Shown: positions 43,795 to 52,107 of the stretch, piece by piece
Position numbering within the stretch: the first letter of the stretch is position 1
Layout: every line of letters starts with the position of its first letter
Assembly (NCBI RefSeq): GCF_030056705.1
Contig: NZ_JASHIC010000017.1
Span: 1-64,000 of the forward strand
DNA from: Flectobacillus longus
Lineage (GTDB): Bacteria > Bacteroidota > Bacteroidia > Cytophagales > Spirosomataceae
Reading direction: 5' to 3'
DNA: 64,000 nucleotides
Notes under the pieces: generated by a model
Database searches by the model: none
What the model was told of the DNA's origin: nothing
The model's input: only the letters and a program-made list of their open reading frames with translations
Program-made: the position numbers and the translations under genes

Positions 43795-45114
43795 ATGAAT
43801 GATTTATTTCAAACCTTATTTTACGACAATCGGATTAGTGAACTATATACTTCTGAAAAAAGTATTCAGTATCTCCTTGATTTTGAAGCTCATTTGGCAA
43901 AAGCTCAAGCAGAATGCCAGTTTATTCCTAGTCAATTTTCAGAAATCATAGCGCATTGTTGTAAGGTTGAAAAAATAGATATTTCTCAAATAGTTATACA
44001 GGTAGGTTTGGGAGGAAATATTGCTATTCCTTTGGTAAAACAGCTAACATCCATCGTAAAGGTGGACAATGCTGATGCGTCAAAATTTGTTCATTTTGGC
44101 GCTACCAGTCAAGATGTGATTGATACTGCCATGATGTTGCAGTGCAAAGAGGCTATTCATTTGATGCTTCCTTTATTGACCCAAAGTATCGACCAATTGA
44201 AGGTTTTAGCATTAGCGCATCAAGACACTTTTCTGATAGGTCGTTCTTTTATGCAACAAGCTCGCCCTATTAGTTTTGACTACAAAGTAGCCATTTGGAT
44301 AGATAGCCTTCAAAGAGCAAAACAACGATTGGAGTCTTTGAAATACTATCTACAACTGGGTGGTGCCGTCGGAACCTTGGCTAGTATGCCACAGAAAGGA
44401 ATAGCTATTGCGCAACGTATGGCGGCTAATATGGGACTCGAATACCATCCGATTTCATGGCATACCCAGCGAGATTTTGTCATTGAAATTGCTGCTACAT
44501 TGGGGATTCTTTCGGGGAGCTTAGGAAAAATAGCCAAAGATATTAGTCTGTTGATGCAAACTGAAATAGCCGAGGTATTTGAGCCAGCAGGCAAAGGGAA
44601 AGGTGGTTCGTCTACTATGCCACATAAGCGAAATCCTGTTTCATCTATTTCGATTTTGTCTAACGCTCAGCGTATTCCTAATTTGATTGCAACACTGTTG
44701 AGCGCTCAAATACAAGACCACGAGCGAGCGACAGGCACATGGCATGCCGAATGGGAAACACTTGCACAGGTAGTTCAATTGACTGCTGGAAGTGTGCGAC
44801 AAATGAGCATTTTGACCAATGGCTTAGAAGTCAATCCTGAAAAAATGTTAGCGAATTTAGAAATAACACAAGGATTAATTTATGCCGAAAATCTATCTTT
44901 TGCTTTGGCAGAAACCCTAGGTAAAAGTGAAGCTCATGAAATGGTAGAAGAACTCTGTCAGGAGGCTACAGCTAAACGAAAACATTTGAAAGAATTAGTT
45001 TTAGAAAATACTAAAATCAGGTCATTTCTTTCAGAATCACATATTCAGGAGCTATTTTCTCCACAAAATTCTATTGGCTTTGCGCATGAAATGGCAGCTC
45101 ATTTCATACAATAA
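43795..45114 (+). CDS. pcaB: 3-carboxy-cis,cis-muconate cycloisomerase
   Basis: This 439-residue member of the fumarase/aspartase superfamily lactonises 3-carboxy-cis,cis-muconate to 4-carboxymuconolactone. The superfamily signature GSSTMPHKRNP is near 262-272, and the FGATSQDVIDTA region near 101-112 and FMQQARPISFDYKVA are typical of PcaB. It is the last gene of the operon and is followed by a strong terminator. All steps from 4-hydroxybenzoate to succinyl-CoA plus acetyl-CoA are therefore present. Confidence 0.95.
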   Translation: MNDLFQTLFYDNRISELYTSEKSIQYLLDFEAHLAKAQAECQFIPSQFSEIIAHCCKVEKIDISQIVIQVGLGGNIAIPLVKQLTSIVKVDNADASKFVHFGATSQDVIDTAMMLQCKEAIHLMLPLLTQSIDQLKVLALAHQDTFLIGRSFMQQARPISFDYKVAIWIDSLQRAKQRLESLKYYLQLGGAVGTLASMPQKGIAIAQRMAANMGLEYHPISWHTQRDFVIEIAATLGILSGSLGKIAKDISLLMQTEIAEVFEPAGKGKGGSSTMPHKRNPVSSISILSNAQRIPNLIATLLSAQIQDHERATGTWHAEWETLAQVVQLTAGSVRQMSILTNGLEVNPEKMLANLEITQGLIYAENLSFALAETLGKSEAHEMVEELCQEATAKRKHLKELVLENTKIRSFLSESHIQELFSPQNSIGFAHEMAAHFIQ

Positions 45115-45130
45115 TTCAAATTTTTAGTTT

Positions 45131-45166
45131 TCTCCTAGCTAACAAGTCCATTTGTTAGCTAGGAGA
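45131..45166. terminator. Bidirectional terminator between pcaB and the SnoaL-like gene
   Basis: A perfect 15-bp stem (45131-45145 with 45152-45166) with a 6-nt loop lies between two convergent genes. T-rich sequence flanks both sides (TTTTTAGTTTT before, TTTATAT after). This is the strongest hairpin in the window. Confidence 0.8.
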
Positions 45167-45180
45167 TTTATATCTATCAA

Positions 45181-45687
45181 CTATTCTTTAGGCATTCGGT
45201 TTACGGGATTACTTTTCTGTGCAGCTTCTTCGATGACTAAATTTTCTGTAGCCGTCAAAAGCCATTTTTCTGCTTTTTTTACAAATACCATCATCGCAAT
45301 ATTTTCGGCTTCGTCGTGATGATTGCCACTTGGTGTAGTATATTCTCCCATGTGCCAGTACAAGCGAACTACTGCTACATCATTGGTAATGAATCTAGTA
45401 TGAACAGAAGTTTTGGTGAGTTTGGTGTTTTTGAACATAACTTTGTGAAAAACATTATGTGCATAAATCACCTCTTTTCGATTTTTCCACCACATACCTA
45501 CCACATTGACCCAATCCGAATCTTCGGTCGCATAATTGACCATATTCTCGAAGTTGTGATTTTCCCAATCTTTAAAAAATAAATCTATTTTTCCTTCAAT
45601 AACTGCTTTGTCTTGTTCTTGATTTTGTGCCAGACCAGTAAACGTCGAAAATCCCCATGTTGCCACGATAAAAAGTAGATATTTCAT
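45181..45687 (-). CDS. Exported SnoaL/NTF2-fold protein (DUF4440-like)
   Basis: This 168-residue protein has a signal peptide (about 1-20, ending LAQ) and an NTF2-like domain: a helix with DLFFKDWENHNFENMVNYA followed by beta strands with DWVNVVGMWW and VAVVRLYWHMGEYT. Such proteins are often called SgcJ/EcaC or DUF4440 and bind or modify small molecules; no specific function is known. It converges with pcaB and probably has its own promoter (45715-45722). There is no evidence that it belongs to the aromatic pathways. Confidence 0.7.
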   Translation of the reverse strand: MKYLLFIVATWGFSTFTGLAQNQEQDKAVIEGKIDLFFKDWENHNFENMVNYATEDSDWVNVVGMWWKNRKEVIYAHNVFHKVMFKNTKLTKTSVHTRFITNDVAVVRLYWHMGEYTTPSGNHHDEAENIAMMVFVKKAEKWLLTATENLVIEEAAQKSNPVNRMPKE

Positions 45688-45714
45688 AACTATAATGTTT
45701 AAGTTTTATAGTGA

Positions 45715-45722
45715 CAAAATTA
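45715..45722 (-). promoter_or_regulatory. Possible -7 box for the SnoaL-like gene
   Basis: Minus-strand TAATTTTG fits TAnnTTTG and lies 28 nt upstream of the start codon at 45687. Confidence 0.35.
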
Positions 45723-45768
45723 TCTCTTGGTAACAGGTTAAAATAGTACCAATGCGACATGTTTACTT

Positions 45769-46593
45769 TTATAATTGACCTCCTAAAGTAAATGAAGACG
45801 CTTTGATTTCATCTTCCATCATCGAAGGAGAACTACCACAAAATGCCTTAAAATCTCGAATTAAGTGCATTTGGTCAAAATAACCACAATCGTAAGCAAT
45901 AGAAGTCCACTTGACTTGAGGATTATTTTCCTTCAAGCGCCAAGCTTTTGCGAAACGAGTAATACGAGTAAAAAAACGAGGTTGTAAACCAATTCTTTGT
46001 TGAAATAACCGCTCTAACTGTCGAGTGCTAACACAGGCATTTTCGGCAATATCTTCCACTGTCATCAAACCTCCTTTTTGATGAACTAGCGAAAGAACCT
46101 TATCTACAGGCAAGGACGGTCGGAGCTGAAGGGCTTTTTTCAATAAAAACCCTTCAACAAGTTGTACAATAGCTTTTGCGTCAGACAATTCACAAAGTTG
46201 CTCGTTAATAAATTCGATTTCTTTATCCAAAAAATAAATACTATCCAGCGATTCATCCATCACCATTTCATTCATCGGAATTCCTAAAATTCGGAACAAT
46301 CCCCCAGGCTGAAATCCAACTTTAACGGTATAGCTATGAAAAGGCATCGTTAATTTAATTCGATTCACCTGTGGACCAACCAAGATACTCGGTGACAATT
46401 TTACAATTTTCTCCTTGTCCAAATACTCACTCATCGGGGACTCTAGCGGATAAAAGTATAGGCATTGCTCCCCCAATGGAGGCAGTACCACCGTAGGATT
46501 TTTACCTATCGCAGGCATATCAAGTCGAAAAATCATGATATTATTCACAAATTCTCGCAGAGCTGGTTGGGGAGAAAATACTTGGTAAAACAT
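45769..46593 (-). CDS. AraC-family regulator with DUF6597-like N-terminus
   Basis: This 274-residue regulator has an N-terminal domain with MFYQVFSPQPALREFVNNIM and SILVGPQVNRIKL, the pattern of DUF6597-type AraC proteins, and a C-terminal helix-turn-helix pair with ENACVSTRQLERLFQQRIGL and IAYDCGYFDQMHLIRDFK. Effector unknown. It is encoded next to, and in the same direction as, the second PobR-like regulator, with a 52-bp gap. It could govern either the aromatic genes or an unrelated target. Confidence 0.85.
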   Translation of the reverse strand: MFYQVFSPQPALREFVNNIMIFRLDMPAIGKNPTVVLPPLGEQCLYFYPLESPMSEYLDKEKIVKLSPSILVGPQVNRIKLTMPFHSYTVKVGFQPGGLFRILGIPMNEMVMDESLDSIYFLDKEIEFINEQLCELSDAKAIVQLVEGFLLKKALQLRPSLPVDKVLSLVHQKGGLMTVEDIAENACVSTRQLERLFQQRIGLQPRFFTRITRFAKAWRLKENNPQVKWTSIAYDCGYFDQMHLIRDFKAFCGSSPSMMEDEIKASSFTLGGQL

Positions 46594-46645
46594 AGAGTAT
46601 GAGGAAGTTGCTATACCTAAAAATACACAATATTCATTAAATCCA

Positions 46646-47524
46646 CTATCTCCTATCTACTTGTCGATATTCGGCGGGAGATAAGCCAATGTGTTTTTTG
46701 AAGAGCTTGGCAAAATAATTAGGATATTCAAAATCAAGCAAATAGGCAATTTCAGAAATAGAATAGGACGTATGTAACAGATACTTTTGGGCTTCCTGAA
46801 TCAAATGTTGATGGACTAACTCCATGGCTGATTTCCCTGAGATTGCTTTACAAATTCGATTTAAGTGAACAGCGGAAATATTTAACTCTTCTGCAAAATC
46901 AGGAATACTTTTTTGATGAGAGGATTTTTTGATGTTTTGCAAAAACTTTCTAAAATACGCCATTTGTAAGGAATCGCCAGAGAGGTTGGCATCCTGTGTA
47001 GCCAATCGATGGATATGCAGGAAAAACTGGGTCAAACAAGCTTTTATCATCATCATTCTATCCGAATTTTCACTGAACAATTCGTATTCTGCCAATTGCA
47101 ACTGATAGAGCATTTTTTCGAAAGTCCCATTTTCATCAAATGATTGAATAACTCGTACTTTTTCAAATGTCTGCCAAATAGGGTGTGATGTTTCAAAAAT
47201 ATCTTCTATAATATTTTCTGATAAGGTTAAAATACTCCCCTCAATATCTGGATGATACACCAGTCCGTGTAAGGCCATTGCAGGGATTACCATCAAACAT
47301 GGTGCGCATAATTCGTACTCAGAAATGGCATCTGCAAAGCGAAGAGTTCCTTTTTTTACTATAAATACTTGAAAAAGTTTTAAATGTATATGTGGTTTGA
47401 TTTGCCAATCAAATTCTTTACTTCTTGTAGAAATAGGTTCTAAAAACAAATATTCAGATGAATATTTGCCATTTTCATCTCCATAAAGCCCATCAAAATT
47501 GGTAATTTTCTTGAGTGAATTCAT
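46646..47524 (-). CDS. AraC-family regulator, PobR paralog, probable activator of the gal-type operon
   Basis: This 292-residue protein has the same architecture as the PobR-like protein at 36.3 kb: a short N-terminal GLYGD region, a cupin with IKPHIHLKLFQVFIVKKGTL near 42-61, and a C-terminal AraC domain ending DFEYPNYFAKLFKKHIGLSP. It is divergent from the extradiol dioxygenase gene. The 107-bp gap carries TCC half-sites 21 bp apart, like the pobA promoter. The effector is likely a gallate- or protocatechuate-like aromatic; this is inferred. Confidence 0.8.
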   Translation of the reverse strand: MNSLKKITNFDGLYGDENGKYSSEYLFLEPISTRSKEFDWQIKPHIHLKLFQVFIVKKGTLRFADAISEYELCAPCLMVIPAMALHGLVYHPDIEGSILTLSENIIEDIFETSHPIWQTFEKVRVIQSFDENGTFEKMLYQLQLAEYELFSENSDRMMMIKACLTQFFLHIHRLATQDANLSGDSLQMAYFRKFLQNIKKSSHQKSIPDFAEELNISAVHLNRICKAISGKSAMELVHQHLIQEAQKYLLHTSYSISEIAYLLDFEYPNYFAKLFKKHIGLSPAEYRQVDRR

Positions 47525-47540
47525 TGACTTATGTTCGAAT

Positions 47541-47576
47541 TTTATCCTTAAAAGTACGAAAAGTCTCCTAATAAAA
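47541..47576 (+). promoter_or_regulatory. Predicted operator of the gal-type operon, half-sites 21 bp apart
   Basis: TATCCTTAAAA (TCC at 47545) and TCTCCTAATAAAA (TCC at 47566) are direct half-sites with 21-bp spacing. The second core is 25 bp upstream of the -7 box, nearly the same geometry as at pobA (27 bp). Confidence 0.5.
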
Positions 47577-47590
47577 CCTTCTCATGCGTC

Positions 47591-47598
47591 TAATTTTG
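47591..47598 (+). promoter_or_regulatory. Predicted -7 box of the gal-type operon
   Basis: TAATTTTG matches TAnnTTTG and lies 33 nt upstream of the dioxygenase start codon. There is no -33 box, as expected for an activated promoter. Confidence 0.55.
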
Positions 47599-47631
47599 TA
47601 ATACGTTTTAAACAACACAAAACCACTCGTT

Positions 47632-48585
47632 ATGGAAGATATTACTTGGGAATTGGCTCACTTGGCTCATGTAGAATTACTCACACCAAAGCTCGATGAA
47701 AGTATCCGTTTTTTCACGGAGATTCTTGGAATGATGCTTGTCGAAACGCATGAAGATTGTGCCTATTTGCGTGCTTATGATGATTATGAGCATTATACGC
47801 TCAAGCTTCGAGCGCATCGCCATGCGGGCATTGGGCATTTTGCATGGCGTGCCCGAAGTAAATCTGCACTAGAAAGACGAGTGAAAGCAATACAGCAGGC
47901 AAATCTGGGCATTCGTTGGCACGAAGGTGAATGTGGTTATGGTGATACTTTTATGTTTCGCTACCCTGATGGTCATTTAGCAGAAATTTATTTTGATACC
48001 CGTAAATATCAGCCTGACGAGCAACACAAATCTGCTCTCAAAAATACCGCTAGTAAATTTCCTGGCAGAGGTATGAATGTGAGGCGAATAGATCACCTCA
48101 ATCTGTTAGCCAAAGATATTGTAGCCTTTAGTTACTTCCAGTTCAAGGTATTAGGCGGGCGCATGACCGAGACTATTGTTTTTGATGAACAGCCTAAAGG
48201 TGTTTGGGTTTCAGTAAATTCCAAATCCTATGACCTTGCTATTACCGAAGATCATTCGGGTTTATCGGGGCGTTTTCATCATTTGACTTACGCTGTAAAC
48301 AGTCGTGAAGAGGTTCTTTTGGCGGCAGATATAGCTTTAGAAAATGGTATTTTTATCGAAACGGGTCCACATAAACACGCCATTCAGCAAACGTTTTTCT
48401 TGTATGTGTATGAGCCAGGTGGTAATAGAATCGAAATTGCCAATCCTACAGCAAGACTCATTTTAGACCCTGATTATGAGACCGTTGTCTGGAATCGAGA
48501 GGAACGTTCGAAAGGGCAAGCTTGGGGGCTCAAAACCGTTGATAGCTTTCATACACGAGGTACTCCTATGCCTGAAGACCTCTAG
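47632..48585 (+). CDS. Type I extradiol ring-cleavage dioxygenase (VOC fold, catechol 2,3-dioxygenase-like)
   Basis: This 317-residue two-domain VOC protein has the length and ligand spacing of XylE-type catechol 2,3-dioxygenase. The predicted Fe(II) ligands are His155 (RRIDHLNLL), His216 or His217 (RFHHLTY) and Glu268 (EPGGNRIE). The extradiol signature runs from HA in KHAIQQTF (about 249) to GNRIE, with His249 matching the active-site base region. It heads an operon of 4-oxalomesaconate-type enzymes, so its product is expected to be a dicarboxylated or tricarboxylated ring-cleavage product from gallate, protocatechuate or a methylated relative. Known gallate dioxygenases belong to the unrelated LigB family. 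A catechol substrate remains possible. Confidence 0.85.
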   Translation: MEDITWELAHLAHVELLTPKLDESIRFFTEILGMMLVETHEDCAYLRAYDDYEHYTLKLRAHRHAGIGHFAWRARSKSALERRVKAIQQANLGIRWHEGECGYGDTFMFRYPDGHLAEIYFDTRKYQPDEQHKSALKNTASKFPGRGMNVRRIDHLNLLAKDIVAFSYFQFKVLGGRMTETIVFDEQPKGVWVSVNSKSYDLAITEDHSGLSGRFHHLTYAVNSREEVLLAADIALENGIFIETGPHKHAIQQTFFLYVYEPGGNRIEIANPTARLILDPDYETVVWNREERSKGQAWGLKTVDSFHTRGTPMPEDL

Positions 48586-48659
48586 GAGTTTTGAGTGTTA
48601 AATTTTGAGTGCAGAGTTTTTTGTTAAAATAAGGTCTCTTCAAACCACCAATTATTATC

Positions 48660-49379
48660 ATGAAAAAGAAATTATTAGTCATAGGCGCTCATTCGGCGGA
48701 TTTCGTTTGGCGCTCAGCAGGAACTATTGCTAAAGCCATTGAAGAAGGAGCCGAAACCCTTGTTATTTGTATGTCCTACGGCGAAAGAGGCGAATCTGGG
48801 GAATTATGGAAAGAAAATCCACAAAGGAGTGTCGATAATGTAAAGGAAATTCGTCACGAGCAGGCTCAAAAAGCAGCCGATATTTTAGAAACGCCTATTC
48901 AATTCTTGGACTGGGGCGATTATCCTATGTTGATTTCAGATGAAAGAATTACCCAATTAACCCATATTATCGGCGATTTTGAGCCGACTGTTATCCTAAC
49001 CCATTCAGAAAAAGACCCTTTTAATCCAGATCATCCCTTAGCATTTCAGGCAACTCAACGTGCAAGGCTGTTGTCTTGCGGAGCAGGGGTACCGAGTGCA
49101 TTTAAGAATATCGACCCGCCAGCTTGGTATTCATTTGAGCCACATCAGCCAGAACTTTGTGGTTTTTTACCTGATACTTATATAGATATTACTTCGGTAA
49201 TGGATAAAAAAATGGCAGCGATGGATTGTATGGGTGCTCAAAAGTACCTCAGAGATTACTATGCCGAGTTAGCCTCACGTCGTGGGAATCATGCAAGAAG
49301 AATTTCTGGACAAAAAAATGTTCAGTTTGCCGAAGCCCATCAAAGTCAAGTACCAAGAGTCACAAATACCATTTTTTAA
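48660..49379 (+). CDS. galB: 4-oxalomesaconate hydratase (PIG-L/LmbE family, GalB-like)
   Basis: This 239-residue protein of the PIG-L superfamily most likely hydrates the keto form of 4-oxalomesaconate to 4-carboxy-4-hydroxy-2-oxoadipate. The N-terminal metal motif reads GAHSADF instead of the deacetylase AHPDD, which fits GalB rather than sugar deacetylases. The second metal region is HSEKDPFNPDHPLA near 119-132. It lies between the dioxygenase and the GalC-like aldolase. The aldolase and tautomerase neighbours make the assignment strong. Confidence 0.88.
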   Translation: MKKKLLVIGAHSADFVWRSAGTIAKAIEEGAETLVICMSYGERGESGELWKENPQRSVDNVKEIRHEQAQKAADILETPIQFLDWGDYPMLISDERITQLTHIIGDFEPTVILTHSEKDPFNPDHPLAFQATQRARLLSCGAGVPSAFKNIDPPAWYSFEPHQPELCGFLPDTYIDITSVMDKKMAAMDCMGAQKYLRDYYAELASRRGNHARRISGQKNVQFAEAHQSQVPRVTNTIF

Positions 49380-49382
49380 GTT

Positions 49383-50000
49383 ATGGATTTAATACAAGAA
49401 CTTACCAAATTTTCGGCTGCTACATTACACGAAGCCATGGGTAAAAAAGGGAATTTACCCTCAGCTATCAAGCCGATTGCGAAAAATATGAAAGTCTGCG
49501 GACCTGCGTACACCGTTCAGACTATGCCTCGCGACAATATGCTCTTGCATCGTGCCTATGCTTATGCAAAAGCTGGAGATGTGTTAATTGCCAATTGTTC
49601 AGGGTTTTATGAGGCAGGATATTGGGGTGATCTCATGAGTTTAGGAGCTAAAACTAAAGGAATCAATGGTTTGGTAATTGATGCCTGCGTACGCGATGCC
49701 GACGATATTGAAGAGATGGGTTTTCCTGTGTTTAGCCGTGGGCTATGTATTCATGGTACTTCCAATTATGGTGATGGCACGCTCAACGAACCCATTATAA
49801 TAGGCAATATTCTGATCAATCCAGGTGATATTGTTGTTGGAGATAGAGATGGCGTTGTGATTATTCCTCAAGAAAAAATCGAAGAAACCATCGAGAAAGC
49901 TATCGCCAGAGAAGCCAAGGAGGAAAGAGTTCGTGAACAACTTAGACAAGGAAAGACGTCGTTACAGATTTATGGTTGGGACGAAAAGTTTGGATATTAG
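49383..50000 (+). CDS. galC: 4-carboxy-4-hydroxy-2-oxoadipate aldolase (RraA-like, GalC/LigK type)
   Basis: This 205-residue class II aldolase splits 4-carboxy-4-hydroxy-2-oxoadipate into pyruvate and oxaloacetate. The family signature G-D-x20-R-D is visible: Gly82-Asp83 in WGDLM and Arg104-Asp105 in CVRDADD. It starts 3 nt after galB. RraA-fold ribonuclease regulators share the fold, but the catalytic pair and context favour the aldolase. Confidence 0.9.
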   Translation: MDLIQELTKFSAATLHEAMGKKGNLPSAIKPIAKNMKVCGPAYTVQTMPRDNMLLHRAYAYAKAGDVLIANCSGFYEAGYWGDLMSLGAKTKGINGLVIDACVRDADDIEEMGFPVFSRGLCIHGTSNYGDGTLNEPIIIGNILINPGDIVVGDRDGVVIIPQEKIEETIEKAIAREAKEERVREQLRQGKTSLQIYGWDEKFGY

Positions 50001-50019
50001 ATGTATTGAGTGATTCTCC

Positions 50020-50047
50020 CCTTTGTTGGAAATAACTCCAACAAAGG
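50020..50047 (+). terminator. Hairpin between galC and the DUF1932 gene
   Basis: A perfect 11-bp stem (50020-50030 with 50037-50047) with a 6-nt loop is followed by an AT-rich stretch including TTTT. It may be a partial terminator within the operon. The next gene starts 31 nt later. Confidence 0.5.
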
Positions 50048-50077
50048 CATATTTTGAAGTTTTAAATTAGGAATTTT

Positions 50078-50851
50078 ATGAAAATAGCCATATTAGGTTT
50101 AGGCGAGGCTGGAGCTCGCTTTGCCAATGATTTAGCAGCAAATGGGCATCAAATCTGGGGTTACGACCCTGAGCCAAAATATAAATTAAATTCTGATATT
50201 CAGTTAGTTGAAAGTAATGCTAAGGCCGTGAGCTATGCTGATGTGATATTGAGTGTTAACTTGTCTTCTGCCTCTATCGAAATCGCTCAAGAAATAGCGA
50301 CTGTTGCAAAACCTCATCAGTTTTTTTGTGAAATGAATACCTCAGGACCACAAAAGAAAATCGCTATTGCCAAAATTCTAGCACCTACTCAAATCAAAGT
50401 TATAGATTTGGCGATTATGGCGCCTGTTCCTCCCAAAGGCATTTTAACGCCTTTTTTAGCTGCGGGAGAATATGCTTCAGATTTGTTAGATTTTGTAAAG
50501 CCTTTAGCTCTCAATATTTCTTTGGTCGAAAATAGTACAATCGGTGATGCTGCAACTCGAAAACTGCTTCGTTCTATTGTCTATAAAGGCATAGCGGCTG
50601 TTATTTGTGAGGCAATGGAAGCTGGTGAAGTCTTCGGGATGGAAGCCTACATCAGAGGACAAATTAGTTCGCTGGTTGGTGGCAATGACGAAATTATCGA
50701 CCGATTTGTGGAAGGAAGTCGTACACATGCTTTGCGTAGAATGCACGAAATGGAAGCCGTCATAGAAATGTTGGAAGACAAAGGAGTGGAACCAATTGTT
50801 ACTCGTGGTACAAGAAACAACCTTGAAAAGCTCTTAAAATCATGCAGTTAG
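50078..50851 (+). CDS. 6-phosphogluconate-dehydrogenase-like NAD-binding protein with DUF1932
   Basis: This 257-residue protein has an N-terminal Rossmann domain with GLGEAG (7-12) and a C-terminal DUF1932 helical domain (about 175-250), including LLRSIVYKGIAAVICEAMEAGE. Beta-hydroxyacid dehydrogenases share this fold. Its reaction is not recognised. Encoded between GalC and GalD, it may reduce or oxidise a ring-cleavage intermediate, for example a semialdehyde in a LigC-like role, or act on a hydroxy-keto acid. The 3' end overlaps the galD start by 10 bp, so it is translationally coupled. Confidence 0.75.
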   Translation: MKIAILGLGEAGARFANDLAANGHQIWGYDPEPKYKLNSDIQLVESNAKAVSYADVILSVNLSSASIEIAQEIATVAKPHQFFCEMNTSGPQKKIAIAKILAPTQIKVIDLAIMAPVPPKGILTPFLAAGEYASDLLDFVKPLALNISLVENSTIGDAATRKLLRSIVYKGIAAVICEAMEAGEVFGMEAYIRGQISSLVGGNDEIIDRFVEGSRTHALRRMHEMEAVIEMLEDKGVEPIVTRGTRNNLEKLLKSCS

Positions 50852-51918
50852 CCATTCCATATATGCACTTTCGGGGGGGAAGTTCAAAAGGGCTTTTTTT
50901 CTTGAAAAAAGATTTACCTGAAGATGAAAACCTTCGAAATCAGTATCTTATTGCAGCCATTGAAGGAACAACGCAAGGAGATAGTCGACAAATAGATGGT
51001 TTGGGAGGTGGTTCGTCATTGAGTAGTAAAATTGCTATTGTGAGTCCCTCGTCAATTCCCGAGGCAGATTTAGACTACTTTTTTGTACAGGTTCAGATAG
51101 GTAAAGGTAAGGTTTCGACGCTCCAAACTTGTGGAAATATGTTAGCGGGCGTTCTGCCTTTTGCGATTGAGAGCGGAATTTTCAAAGCCAATTCCCCAAC
51201 CACAAGCGCCAGAATAAATATGGTAAATACAAGTGGAATTTGTGAAGTGGTAGTTCAAACACCTGATTATCAAGTACAATATAATGGAAATACCAAAATT
51301 GATGGTGTGGTTGGAACTTCAGCGCCAATTATTTGTAATTATTTAGAAACCGTTGGCGCTACCTGTGGCGCACTTTTGCCGACGGGTAATAACATCGATA
51401 TAATCCATGGCATAGAGGCAACTTGTATAGACAATGGAATGCCTGTAGTAATTATGCGAGCATCGGACTTTGGGTTGAGTGGTTATGAAAGTATAAGAGA
51501 ACTTGAAGAGAATGAGCCATTAAAACAGACGATTGAAGCTATTCGACTTGTTGCTGGTGAAATGATGCAGCTCGGTGATGTAAGCCAGCAAACCATTCCT
51601 AAAATGTGTCTGATTGCTCCTCCAATTCAAGGAGGGGCGTTACATACACGTATGTTTATTCCGCATGTGGTGCATGAAGCTATTGGCGTTTTAGCAGCCG
51701 TTTCGGTGGCTACAACCTGTGTTTTACCCAATAGTATTGCCAAAAGTATTGCTAATTTCTCAGAAAACAACTCCTTATTTTCCATCGAACACCCGTCTGG
51801 GGAATTTACTGTTAATTTAGATTATCATGTTAAAAATCAAGACATTGAAGTGAAATCTTCAGGAGTTGTCCGCACGGCAAGATTGATAAGTAAAGGAGAG
51901 GTTTATATTTCAATTTAG
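50842..51918 (+). CDS. galD: 4-oxalomesaconate tautomerase (PrpF family, GalD-like)
   Basis: This 358-residue protein of the PrpF/DUF453 family interconverts keto and enol forms of 4-oxalomesaconate so that the hydratase can act. The family motifs FRGGSSKGLFF (10-20), GDSRQIDGLGGGSSLSSK (46-63) and QTCGNM near 93-98 are present; the cysteine region is typical of proline-racemase-fold isomerases. It overlaps the previous gene by 10 bp and is the last gene before a strong terminator. An aconitate isomerase or other PrpF role is less likely given galBC. Confidence 0.9.
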   Translation: MQLAIPYMHFRGGSSKGLFFLKKDLPEDENLRNQYLIAAIEGTTQGDSRQIDGLGGGSSLSSKIAIVSPSSIPEADLDYFFVQVQIGKGKVSTLQTCGNMLAGVLPFAIESGIFKANSPTTSARINMVNTSGICEVVVQTPDYQVQYNGNTKIDGVVGTSAPIICNYLETVGATCGALLPTGNNIDIIHGIEATCIDNGMPVVIMRASDFGLSGYESIRELEENEPLKQTIEAIRLVAGEMMQLGDVSQQTIPKMCLIAPPIQGGALHTRMFIPHVVHEAIGVLAAVSVATTCVLPNSIAKSIANFSENNSLFSIEHPSGEFTVNLDYHVKNQDIEVKSSGVVRTARLISKGEVYISI

Positions 51919-51925
51919 TACTACC

Positions 51926-51956
51926 AAAGAGTTTTGAGCAATCAAGGCTCTTTTTG
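51926..51956 (+). terminator. Rho-independent terminator after galD
   Basis: A 12-bp stem (51926-51937 with 51942-51953, two G-T pairs) is capped by a GCAA tetraloop and followed by TTG and TTT. It starts 8 nt after the galD stop codon. Confidence 0.75.
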
Positions 51957-51969
51957 TTTAATTAGGTAT

Positions 51970-51977
51970 TACATTTG
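51970..51977 (+). promoter_or_regulatory. Possible -7 box for the sulfatase gene
   Basis: TACATTTG fits TAnnTTTG, with a leader of about 125 nt to the sulfatase start. No -33 TTTG is present at standard spacing. The rest of 51957-52107 shows no other feature. Confidence 0.35.
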
Positions 51978-52107
51978 AATCACCAAAATTGGTAACATGG
52001 TTTGTTAATTTTTAGCACAAATGCAGGATAAATTGATTGTATCACTTTGAAGCATTAAAGCGATTTTCTATTTTTAGACCCAATTTCAACCTTTTAACTA
52101 TCTATCT

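Noticed and set aside
48660-49379. PIG-L protein as a sugar N-deacetylase
   Set aside because: The AHPDD motif is changed to AHSAD, and the neighbours are GalC- and GalD-like enzymes, which supports GalB.
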